A stretch of 64,000 nt of DNA. Source: Vibrio azureus. GTDB taxonomy: Bacteria; Pseudomonadota; Gammaproteobacteria; Enterobacterales; Vibrionaceae. Positions within the stretch are counted from its first letter, which is position 1. Every line of letters starts with the position of its first letter. The stretch covers positions 1,426,001-1,490,000 of the forward strand of contig NZ_CP018616.1 of NCBI RefSeq assembly GCF_002849855.1. Reading direction: 5' to 3'. The translations under genes were made by a program, and so were the position numbers. Positions 56,929 to 64,000 of this stretch are shown here, piece after piece. The notes beneath the pieces are model-generated. The model had not been told where the DNA came from and did not search any database. It saw nothing but the letters and a program-made list of their open reading frames with translations.

Positions 56929-57272
56929 GTCATGAACCTCTTAGGCATTGTCATAAAAATCTAAACCTTTATTACTAAACACAAGCGTTTGATTGTATGT
57001 AAACATCTAATAATTAAAGGTATTTATAATGGCATTCATCATATAGATTAATTTTTTTTATAAAATTGGTTAATTTTTGTGGGGTGTCTCAATTTTTTAG
57101 CGATGTTTTAATAAAAAAGAAATGTGTATATCTAATTGATATAAATAATAAAATTCTTTTGGTTAGGGCAGGTGGAGGTGGGTGATTAGATGGAATGACC
57201 CAGTTGATAGAAACGAAAAAGACAAATCTCTGAGTATATTCTCATGGATTTTAAGTACAGATTTGATGCGAT
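56929..57272. other. A+T-rich intergenic region upstream of the lipoprotein gene
   Basis: About 340 nt with long A/T runs (TTTTTTTTATAAAA near 57055). It should carry the lipoprotein promoter. No open frame or strong hairpin is seen. Confidence 0.4.
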
Positions 57273-57467
57273 TCAGTCGATTTCATCATCAATAAAAAGA
57301 TCGATTTTCTCATGGAGTTCATCGACTTTAAGATTCAGATGAATGGTATGGCAACATGCTGGGCAGTCGTCGTAAAGTTCTTGATCACCGTTGCTTGCAT
57401 CTAAGGAGACTCTGATTGACTGACCGCAGTGAGGACAATGTATATGCCTTTCTGTGTACTTTTCCAT
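57273..57467 (-). CDS. CPXCG-motif cysteine-rich zinc-ribbon protein
   Basis: About 64 aa. The N-terminal zinc ribbon CPHCG and a second pair in CPACCH define the small CPXCG family (PF14255-like) of unknown function. The C-terminus is acidic (IDLFIDDEID). ATG 57467 has AGGA 6 nt upstream; a longer reading to 57485 is possible but abuts the upstream gene. It follows the kinase-like gene by about 22 nt and is probably co-transcribed. Confidence 0.82.
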   Translation of the reverse strand: MEKYTERHIHCPHCGQSIRVSLDASNGDQELYDDCPACCHTIHLNLKVDELHEKIDLFIDDEID

Positions 57468-57489
57468 ATCAAATCCTATTACCATTTTA

Positions 57490-58356
57490 CTATTGGGAAA
57501 GTATTTTCTTTATCAACGACTCAGCTTGTTCAAAATAATGTCCACCAAATAAATTACAGTGGTTGAGAATGTGATAGAGGTTGTAGAGATCTCTGCGTTG
57601 CTTATATCCTTCAGCTAGAGGGGCGACAGACTGGTAGCCTGTATAGAAATCTGATTGAAATCCACCAAAAAGTTCAGTCATAGCGATGTCACATTCACGG
57701 TCTCCCCAATAGCAAGCGGGATCAAAGCATAATGGACCAGCAGGACTTAGGGTCGTATTACCACTCCAAAGATTACCATGCAGCAATGATGGAGTAGGGA
57801 AGTGATTGACCAAAGACTGTCTAGCAAAAGAGACAAAGTCACCAACATCGACCAAAATAACCCCCTTTTCTTTGAGCAATTGCAATTGCCAGCCGATTCG
57901 TTGCTCCGCGAAAAAAACGCTCCACTTTTTGTGCCATTGATTGGGTTGAAGCGTTGAACCAAGGTAGTTATCACAATCAAAGCCAAATTCTTTTTGTTCT
58001 CCCCATAGATGCAATCTGGCAAGTTTTTGACCAAACTGAAAACTGTGCCTGCTGTCATCCAGAGGCCTTGTTGGTAAGTAATTGAGGATAATAAAAGCAT
58101 GTGTTTTAGTGTTACTCACTAATACCACTTCTGGAACAAAGAGAGATGAGCTTTCTCGCAGAAGGTGAAGACTCTCTGCTTCTGTTTCAAATTTCGTTAA
58201 GAAGCTTCGATCGTTAATTTTTACAAAATACCTCTGAAAGCCATCATTGATCATGTAACTTTGGCTAATATCACCACCGGAGATCTTGGATTTCTCGGTG
58301 ATACAATATTCAAACATCAATGTTGCTGAAAGTTGTTGTGATATTGCTTGCCACAT
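57490..58356 (-). CDS. Fructosamine/ketosamine-3-kinase family protein with altered catalytic motif
   Basis: 288 aa, similar end to end to E. coli YniA (opening MWQAIS, EQRIGWQLQL, FDPACYWGDRECD, GYQSV). The family phosphorylates ketosamines formed by glycation, allowing their removal. The Mg-binding FDPA and nucleotide-binding segments are present. However, the catalytic loop usually reading HGDLWSGN is HGNLWSGN here (Asn195), replacing the expected catalytic Asp. The protein may be weakly active or repurposed. It forms a unit with the CPXCG gene. Confidence 0.88.
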   Translation of the reverse strand: MWQAISQQLSATLMFEYCITEKSKISGGDISQSYMINDGFQRYFVKINDRSFLTKFETEAESLHLLRESSSLFVPEVVLVSNTKTHAFIILNYLPTRPLDDSRHSFQFGQKLARLHLWGEQKEFGFDCDNYLGSTLQPNQWHKKWSVFFAEQRIGWQLQLLKEKGVILVDVGDFVSFARQSLVNHFPTPSLLHGNLWSGNTTLSPAGPLCFDPACYWGDRECDIAMTELFGGFQSDFYTGYQSVAPLAEGYKQRRDLYNLYHILNHCNLFGGHYFEQAESLIKKILSQ

Positions 58357-58471
58357 AAGTCACTCCCTCAGAATGTTTTGACCCTTATTAGTCTAGAGCA
58401 TGCTTTGAACTAATGATGTGTATTGAGACAACTTATCGACATTTTATAGTGAAAGCGTGCCATCGCCACGA

Positions 58472-58505
58472 CAAGTAATCGGTTACAACAAGCAATCAGT
58501 TACAA
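58472..58505. repeat. Tandem 17-bp direct repeat upstream of the receiver-CheC gene
   Basis: CAAGTAATCGGTTACAA is followed at once by CAAGCAATCAGTTACAA (two mismatches). It lies about 120 nt before the start codon, in a likely promoter, and could hold two regulator sites. Confidence 0.6.
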
Positions 58506-58624
58506 TAATCAATACGGCTAACTGTGAATCAAATCGCCTTATGTGTTGTTTTTTGCTCTAACATATGGTGGTAGTTGAATATAGGGGTTATGATAATTTT
58601 TTAGATGTTAGTTCCATAGGTAGT

Positions 58625-59593
58625 ATGAAGATACTAATTTGTGATGATTCGGCAGTCGCAAGAAAGTCAATTGCTCGAACGATTCTCCCGATAAATGGCC
58701 TGCAATTGCTAGAGGCACAAGATGGATTTGAAGCTCTTCGAGTTTTGAAGGAGCATGATATTGACATCTTATTTCTTGATTTGACAATGCCAATCATGAG
58801 TGGCTTTGAAGTGCTCGAATCCATGCCTGTGAATAACTATAAAACCAGAGTAGTCGTTATGTCGGGTGATGTTCAAAAGGAGAGTAAAAAGAGATGCTTA
58901 GCACAAGGTGTTTCAGGCTTCATTACTAAGCCCTTGGAGAAAGAGCAGCTTTGTTCCATGTATCAACAGCTGGGTATCCACTATATCGATCGGATGAATA
59001 AAGATGTATCGCTTTACATCACGACTCACATCCCTCCTTCTGTAAAGTTTCGTGAAGTCGCGAATATCGCTTTAGGTAAAGGTGCGGCTATCATTGCTGA
59101 TCACTTATGTGAATTTATTCAATTGCCTGTTCCTCATGTGGGTCCGCTTTCATTTGGTGAGTTGCACATGATGTTAGTGGATGTGGTTGAAAGAGAAGGT
59201 GCGGTTGCGGTCGCACAGCGCTTTGTCGGTGGTGGTATTCATGGTGAAGCTTTAGTCTGTCTACGTGGTAAAGAAATTAAACAGGTAGGTGAACGTCTGG
59301 GTTATCCATTTGAGTTAACGCCTCATAATGAGATCATCCTAAATGTTGCCAATTTACTTGTTTCGTCTTTTCTTAGTTCTCTTGGCTATCAGTTGAACAA
59401 ATCGTTTTCCCTCCGTCAGCCAACCATTATTGATAACTTCATACCATACAGCGATGACTTCACAGAGTCTGGAGAGCTGTTTACCATTGAATACACCTAC
59501 CGAGCTGAGTTACTGGATTTTGAATGTGAAGTCTTGTTTCTAATGGATAAATCTTCGGTAAAGACAATTTATGACATCATGGAGGTCATCTAA
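58625..59593 (+). CDS. Response regulator with CheC/CheX-like output domain
   Basis: 322 aa. Residues 1-120 are a CheY-type receiver with acidic pocket (ICDDSA), phosphoacceptor Asp52 (FLDLTMPIMSG) and a switch Lys (TKPLE). Residues about 135-322 resemble a CheC phosphatase: EVANIALGKGAAIIADHL with an ExxN pattern, and a second helix NVANLLVSSFLSSL. It may dephosphorylate itself or a partner response regulator, tuning chemotaxis or c-di-GMP signalling. ATG 58625 (TAGG upstream) is preferred over the 58565 frame start. It overlaps the next gene by 1 nt (TAATG). Confidence 0.82.
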   Translation: MKILICDDSAVARKSIARTILPINGLQLLEAQDGFEALRVLKEHDIDILFLDLTMPIMSGFEVLESMPVNNYKTRVVVMSGDVQKESKKRCLAQGVSGFITKPLEKEQLCSMYQQLGIHYIDRMNKDVSLYITTHIPPSVKFREVANIALGKGAAIIADHLCEFIQLPVPHVGPLSFGELHMMLVDVVEREGAVAVAQRFVGGGIHGEALVCLRGKEIKQVGERLGYPFELTPHNEIILNVANLLVSSFLSSLGYQLNKSFSLRQPTIIDNFIPYSDDFTESGELFTIEYTYRAELLDFECEVLFLMDKSSVKTIYDIMEVI

Positions 59594-60555
59594 TGTCTAA
59601 GATGACGATGGACATAACAGAAACTCATTGGATAACTCAAATCTTAGATACCATGGACTCTGGTATCATTGTTTTGGACCGCCATTACCACGTTTGTGTC
59701 TGGAACAGTTTCATGCAATCTTATAGTGGTATTTTATCTCATGATATTCATGGTAAATATTTATTTGATTACTTCGAGGACTTACCTAAATCTTGGTTAG
59801 AAACGAAGCTCAATATGTCTGTTAGCTTAGAGACGCGTTCTTTTTCTAGTTGGGAAAATCGCCCGTATTTGTTCAAGTTTAACAACTTCTCTCCTGTTTC
59901 CAACAAAAGCAACGTGATGTATCAAGATGTTGTTATTACACCGTTACGAGGTCTAACCGGTGAAATCAATCACATCGTGATTCAGATTAATGATGTATCT
60001 GAAGCCGCACGCAATCGCACTTATTTGCGAGAAACCAATAAACATTTGTCAGAACTTAGCCGTAAAGATGGCTTAACGGGGTTGTTTAATCGAAACCATT
60101 GGGAGCAGGTGCTAAGTGAAGAATTTGAACTTTTGAAAATTATTGATAGCCCAAGTTCTTTGGTAATATGCGACATCGACCATTTCAAAAAAGTCAACGA
60201 TACCTATGGACATCATGTCGGTGATGAGGTGATTCGACGAACGTCTGATCTGCTTCAAAAGGCAGCACGCAGTTCAGATGTTTGTGGTAGGTTTGGAGGA
60301 GAGGAGTTTACTGTTCTCCTGCCTCAAACCTCTCAAACCCAAGCAAGAGTATTCGCAGAGCGGCTAAGAAAACAGATAGAAAGAGAGGTGGTTCATGTTG
60401 AAGAGCTAGCGATCCGTTTTACGATCAGTATCGGCGTCAGTCAATACAGACCACAGTTTGACAACTATATGCAATGGCTCAAATGTGCAGATATGGCTTT
60501 ATATCGTGCAAAGGAATCTGGCAGAAATCAAACTTGCTATTATCGCGATGCTTAA
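59593..60555 (+). CDS. PAS-GGDEF diguanylate cyclase
   Basis: 320 aa. A PAS sensor (about 12-140, GIIVLDRHYHVCVWN) is followed by a GGDEF domain with DGLTGLFNR, DIDHFKKVND and an intact active site GGEEF (235-239). RSSD (226-229), five residues before it, is the inhibitory I-site, so the enzyme should be product-inhibited. It makes c-di-GMP, which promotes biofilm over motility. Translational coupling to the receiver-CheC gene suggests they form one signalling pathway. Confidence 0.93.
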   Translation: MSKMTMDITETHWITQILDTMDSGIIVLDRHYHVCVWNSFMQSYSGILSHDIHGKYLFDYFEDLPKSWLETKLNMSVSLETRSFSSWENRPYLFKFNNFSPVSNKSNVMYQDVVITPLRGLTGEINHIVIQINDVSEAARNRTYLRETNKHLSELSRKDGLTGLFNRNHWEQVLSEEFELLKIIDSPSSLVICDIDHFKKVNDTYGHHVGDEVIRRTSDLLQKAARSSDVCGRFGGEEFTVLLPQTSQTQARVFAERLRKQIEREVVHVEELAIRFTISIGVSQYRPQFDNYMQWLKCADMALYRAKESGRNQTCYYRDA

Positions 60556-60593
60556 AATGTTTAATGTTTAACATTGTTCATCCGCTATATATT

Positions 60594-60657
60594 TATACCC
60601 AAGTAACCTCTGGTGCAGTGTTCATGGATACGACTATCTTGAGGCTACCTAGGTATA
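60594..60657. repeat. Dispersed palindromic repeat, copy after the cyclase gene
   Basis: TATACCCAAGTAACCTC faces TTGAGGCTACCTAGGTATA; the interior of about 28 nt is unique. It lies 40 nt past the cyclase stop codon. Confidence 0.8.
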
Positions 60658-60795
60658 AGTGACTCAAATATTCTTCCTACAAAATGAGCATTTGCACTCC
60701 AATATGCAAGAAAAGAGTGAAATTTTCGCTCAATCGCTTAGTATGAAAGCCATCATCTTTCTTATTAGAAGAACGTTTTGTAACGGAGAATAATC

Positions 60796-61140
60796 GTGGT
60801 TATAGAAACCGATGGATATCTTGCTCTTATTGAGTATTTATCGCTGCACCTTAACCTGTTTACCTCGGAAGTGGGTGACACTGGTATGGAAAGTATTGAA
60901 GATGTCGTTACCGATATGGTCGCTTCAAACATCATGTCTATTTTTGAACAAAACCCAGATTTGCACTCTAGTGTACGTTTTAAACTTTTAAAAGAAGCTG
61001 ATGCTGTCGTAGAAGATTTGAGTGAAGTTTTAGCCGGCATCTGGGTTATGAAAGCAACCAATCAACAGATTGAGTTTTTAGATGAGTACATTGCACTGGT
61101 CAAAAATCTTTTTGATACTGCCATCGCAACGTATGACTAA
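60796..61140 (+). CDS. DUF3802 family protein
   Basis: 114 aa, cytoplasmic and helical, without motifs of known enzymes. The sequence pattern (YLALIEYLSLHLNLF, then VTDMVASNIMSIFEQNP) fits the DUF3802 family found in Vibrio and relatives, of unknown function. The start is GTG with GGAG about 7 nt upstream. It is monocistronic. Confidence 0.85.
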   Translation: MVIETDGYLALIEYLSLHLNLFTSEVGDTGMESIEDVVTDMVASNIMSIFEQNPDLHSSVRFKLLKEADAVVEDLSEVLAGIWVMKATNQQIEFLDEYIALVKNLFDTAIATYD

Positions 61141-61261
61141 CATCGGTTTATTGTGATAGATCTTTTATTGTGATGGAGCTTTATGGGCATGTAAAAACAT
61201 ATATTGACCGATCCAAAGAAGATATAGAACCTAGGTAGAAGTAAGTACAAGGCAGATATAA

Positions 61262-61759
61262 CTAAAGCATCACTCTTCTCACTTGCCAAAACTTAGAAGC
61301 CCAATAGGGATTGTCCATTCTTGAAATGATGACACCTTTTGATGTTGATGCATGCATGAATTGCTTATCACCTAGGTAAACACCGACATGGTAAGTTGAC
61401 CTTCGAGTTTTGAAAAAGACGAGATCACCTTGTTGTGTTTCTTCCCAACTGACTTCTTTACCAAGTTTGACTTGTTGACGTGTGGTTCTCGGTAATGGGA
61501 ATTGATATGCCGTAATCAAAGCCTTTTGTACAAATGCTGAACAATCTATTCCAGATTTTTGGGTTCCTCCTAACCGATAGGGGGTCCCTTGCCATTCTTC
61601 ATAGAACTTCATCAGTTCACTATTTTTTATGGTTTGTTTTTGATTGACAGAGTTTGCAGCATGCTTGTCGCTATTTGAGGAGACATTGTGATTTGAACTG
61701 CAAGCGCTCAGCAAGATTGAGATGAATAAAGGAATAAAAGCTAAGCGTATTTTGTTCAC
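61262..61759 (-). CDS. NlpC/P60-family lipoprotein peptidoglycan hydrolase
   Basis: 165 aa. Lipobox LLSAC (about residue 20) precedes a short linker and an NlpC/P60 domain with catalytic Cys in GIDCSAFVQ, His in YHVGVYLG and a third polar residue in FMHAS. It is similar in size and layout to E. coli MepS/NlpC. It is expected to cut peptide cross-links in the periplasm, from the outer membrane. Confidence 0.92.
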   Translation of the reverse strand: MNKIRLAFIPLFISILLSACSSNHNVSSNSDKHAANSVNQKQTIKNSELMKFYEEWQGTPYRLGGTQKSGIDCSAFVQKALITAYQFPLPRTTRQQVKLGKEVSWEETQQGDLVFFKTRRSTYHVGVYLGDKQFMHASTSKGVIISRMDNPYWASKFWQVRRVML

Positions 61760-61973
61760 TTTAAGCGCTCCATACTTTGGGGTGAGTTATAATATGCTGA
61801 TTTATTAATGTTATAGCTACTAAGTGGGCAACTTTCAAAATAATATTGAGTGTTACGTGGTTCAAAGGTGTTTTTATAGGCGAAACCGCTATAAATTCAT
61901 CAAAAAGGTGACGCTGTAACAGCGTGGGGGTGGTTATTGACCCATTCCTGTGTTTATCCATCACCCTGTGGGA

Positions 61974-62777
61974 TTACTTAATATGGAAAGGCTGGGTAAT
62001 CAACTTAAATACGGTTTGCTCTTGAGGGGAAAGGATGCCTTTGACTCCGATTAACATCTGCTTATGACCTTTTTCTGGTCTCGCTTTGGAAGTCTTAAAC
62101 CAATGATCCCAGATAGAAAGAAAAAAGCCAAAGTTTGAGTGGCTTTCGTTTATGTTGATTGAGTGGTGAATACGATGCATGTCAGGGGTAACGATAAACC
62201 AGCGAAGTTTTTTATCGACTAAGCGTGCTATGCGACCGTTACTGTGATTAAACATCGCACTTACATTAAGCAGTATCTCAAAAATAATGATCGCAATCGG
62301 GGAAACACCCAAAATAAAAATGGCCATGATTTTTAAAAATAAGGAAAGAATCATTTCAATTGGGTGAAAACGAATGGCGGTGGTAACGTCGACATCAAGG
62401 TCACTGTGATGAACGCGATGAAGCTTCCATAAGTAAGGCACCATGTGAAACAAACGGTGCTGAGCATAAATAAGCAGATCAAGTAACAGCAAGCTTACCA
62501 TTAGGTTAGCCCACCAGGGAACGGACAAATAATGCAACGCACCCCATTGGTTATCATCAGCAATCGTCGCAGCTTGTATAGTGGCTAATGGTACTAAGAG
62601 CGCAATTAACGCACTATTGGTGGTAAGTAAGGAGAGATTATGAAACCAACGAAACCTGCGAGTTAATGTCAGTGTTCTTCTTGGGATTTTCTGTTCCCAT
62701 ATTGCACACAGCATGAATACGGTAATAAAACAAATAAACCGTACCTCAGAAGCGTTATCGACCATATAATCTAACAA
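61974..62777 (-). CDS. Sterol desaturase/fatty acid hydroxylase family membrane protein
   Basis: 267 aa with about five transmembrane helices and the di-iron histidine motifs HRLFH, HRVHH and HRIHH in expected order. The family hydroxylates or desaturates lipids at the membrane using O2. The substrate is unknown in Vibrio. TTG 62777 with GGAAA about 9 nt upstream is the start used; ATG 62765 is an alternative. Confidence 0.88.
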   Translation of the reverse strand: MLDYMVDNASEVRFICFITVFMLCAIWEQKIPRRTLTLTRRFRWFHNLSLLTTNSALIALLVPLATIQAATIADDNQWGALHYLSVPWWANLMVSLLLLDLLIYAQHRLFHMVPYLWKLHRVHHSDLDVDVTTAIRFHPIEMILSLFLKIMAIFILGVSPIAIIIFEILLNVSAMFNHSNGRIARLVDKKLRWFIVTPDMHRIHHSININESHSNFGFFLSIWDHWFKTSKARPEKGHKQMLIGVKGILSPQEQTVFKLITQPFHIK

Positions 62778-62964
62778 TGTCTTTTTCCTTTCCTTTTTCT
62801 TTTAAGTAATACCTTTAGCAACTTACAACGGTTCACTTTGAGATAGCCTTAAAGCTTTTAAGTGGTCCTTTCCATGAAGTGCTCTTTACCGTCAAGTGGT
62901 CTTGAGCTTATTTGGCTATACAAGTAGAATCTCGCTCTATTTTGCTATTGTTGACCGATTTCTA

Positions 62965-63720
62965 ATGAGAATCCACGCTTTTCACCGTTTATACCAGCAC
63001 CGTCAATCCATCTCAACTAAGTCTTTTAAAGCTCGTGGTTGTAAAGTTGTGAGATGCCCGTATTGCCAAGTATCACAGCAATACTGCTTATGTGCGCTAC
63101 AGCCTGATCTAACGACGGATGTCGCATGCTTACTACTGGTATCGGAAAACGAAGTGTTTAAGCCTAGTAATACAGGACGCTTAATTGCAGATGTAATTAG
63201 TGAATCCTATGTGTATCAGTGGAATCGAACCAACCCTGATAAGGAAATGTTAGATCTAATTAATAATCCGCGTTATCAGCCCGTAATTATTTTTCCTGCT
63301 GATTATGTTGATGACCCAGAACGTTTGTTATCTAGCTTAACAACTGAGCACACAAAGCATGAAGTGATGGGCAGAAAAAAATGGCTGTTTATTTTCATTG
63401 ATGGCAGTTGGCGAGAGGCGCGCAAAATCTTTCGACGCTCTGACTTTTTGCAGTCCTTACCCGTACTCTCTATCGCTCCCGAATTTGTCTCTGAATATAT
63501 AATGCGACGTTCCGATAATGAGCAGCACCTTTCAACAGCAGAAGTTGCTTCGCTGGTGTTGGAGCAAGCAGGAGAAGAAAAGGCATCGCAATGCTTACAA
63601 CTGTGGTTTGAAACCTTCCGTGAAACGTATATGTTAACTAAAACAAGGGTGAAAACCGATCCTTCTCGTCCTTGCTTAAAGAAATTTGAGCAATGGCTAA
63701 AAACCGAGAAGTCACTCTAA
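62965..63720 (+). CDS. DTW-domain tRNA-uridine aminocarboxypropyltransferase
   Basis: About 251 aa from ATG 62965. A zinc-binding cluster CPYCQVSQQYCLC precedes the fold with IDGSWREARK (the D-x-x-W signature) and SEYIMRRSDNEQHLSTAE. The family (E. coli YfiP/TapT) adds the 3-amino-3-carboxypropyl group from SAM to a tRNA uridine (acp3U). A longer frame from GTG 62896 exists; neither start has a good ribosome-binding site. Confidence 0.85.
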   Translation: MRIHAFHRLYQHRQSISTKSFKARGCKVVRCPYCQVSQQYCLCALQPDLTTDVACLLLVSENEVFKPSNTGRLIADVISESYVYQWNRTNPDKEMLDLINNPRYQPVIIFPADYVDDPERLLSSLTTEHTKHEVMGRKKWLFIFIDGSWREARKIFRRSDFLQSLPVLSIAPEFVSEYIMRRSDNEQHLSTAEVASLVLEQAGEEKASQCLQLWFETFRETYMLTKTRVKTDPSRPCLKKFEQWLKTEKSL

Positions 63721-63881
63721 GTAATAAACATAAGTGCTCAAACTGCGAGGCTTATTCACCATGACAAAGAGATAAATCAGAAACGGGTCACGGTATATCG
63801 ATGATCAGGTATGGATAATATCATTAATTCGACTCGAGGATGCTTGGTGAGAGTCAAAAGCGCAGTATAGGAGATAATTGC

Positions 63882-64000
63882 ATGTATTACGGTTTCGATG
63901 TTGGCGGCACGAAAATAGAATTTGGTGCATTTAACGATGAATTGGAACGTGTAGCCACTGAACGAGTTCCGACACCGACGAATGACTATAAATTGTTGGT
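63882..64000 (+). CDS. nagK: N-acetylglucosamine kinase NagK, 5' end only
   Basis: The frame opens [20 protein letters not shown], the phosphate-binding motif of ROK-family sugar kinases, and closely follows NagK. GGAG lies 8 nt before the ATG. It is truncated by the window end after about 39 codons, so the rest is not seen. The enzyme phosphorylates GlcNAc recovered from the wall or chitin. Confidence 0.85.
   Translation, partial: MYYGFDVGGTKIEFGAFNDELERVATERVPTPTNDYKLL

Noticed and set aside
61761..61964. 67-aa minus-strand frame between the NlpC-like and desaturase-like genes
   Set aside because: The start is too close to its purine stretch, composition is not protein-like, and it occupies the NlpC-like promoter region.

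Overview
The window looks like a piece of a Vibrionaceae chromosome, most likely genus Vibrio. The evidence is a DUF3802 protein, a vibriolysin-type M4 protease, a ToxR-type membrane regulator pair, a tandem glycine riboswitch ahead of an alanine/glycine symporter, and a dispersed palindrome (ACCCAAGTAACCTCAAGATGC and its complement) that recurs between genes. Most of the window is vertically inherited-looking metabolism, transport and signalling. One strongly A+T-rich block (about 15.8-25.2 kb) stands apart.

Layout. 0-6 kb: a secreted transglutaminase-elicitor-like protein with a lectin tail, an M4 zinc protease and an OmpV/MipA-type porin. 6-13.2 kb: a zinc alcohol dehydrogenase with a small membrane protein, the DEAH helicase HrpA, and two tandem paralogous outer-membrane barrels. 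13.3-15.8 kb: an S41 lipoprotein protease and an orphan PilW-like TPR lipoprotein. 16.2-25.2 kb: seven same-strand genes for exported proteins that I do not recognise (603, 300, 676, 193, 796, 181 and 176 aa). These include coiled-coil proteins, a lipoprotein, an internally duplicated protein and a pair of distant paralogues. This is the best candidate for an undescribed system. 25.3-33.3 kb: metA with a MetJ operator, an M32 carboxypeptidase, an overlapping ToxR/ToxS-like (VtrA/VtrC-like) pair, the riboswitch-controlled symporter and two small membrane or coiled-coil proteins.

33.4-45.4 kb: a PotE-type antiporter with an AdiA-type decarboxylase (acid resistance), an LTA-synthase-like membrane sulfatase, a chemoreceptor, a subtilisin-like protease and a lysyl-endopeptidase-like serine protease. 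45.5-50.3 kb: a TolC / HlyD / two-permease export operon without an ATPase gene. 51.4-55.1 kb: zwf-pgl-gnd, the oxidative pentose phosphate pathway in order. 55.2-58.4 kb: a repeat-bearing surface lipoprotein, a CPXCG zinc-ribbon protein and a fructosamine-kinase-like protein. 58.6-60.6 kb: a receiver-CheC protein overlapping a diguanylate cyclase. 60.8-64 kb: DUF3802, an NlpC/P60 lipoprotein, a sterol-desaturase family protein, a DTW-domain tRNA modifying enzyme and the beginning of nagK, cut by the window end.

Several genes suggest a degradative, host- or particle-associated lifestyle: three exported proteases share C-terminal PPC-like domains, and the M4 protease and the transglutaminase-like protein also carry putative carbohydrate-binding tails. 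I saw no tRNA, rRNA, transposase, integrase or CRISPR array. Start codons were revised where a Shine-Dalgarno sequence favoured an internal start.
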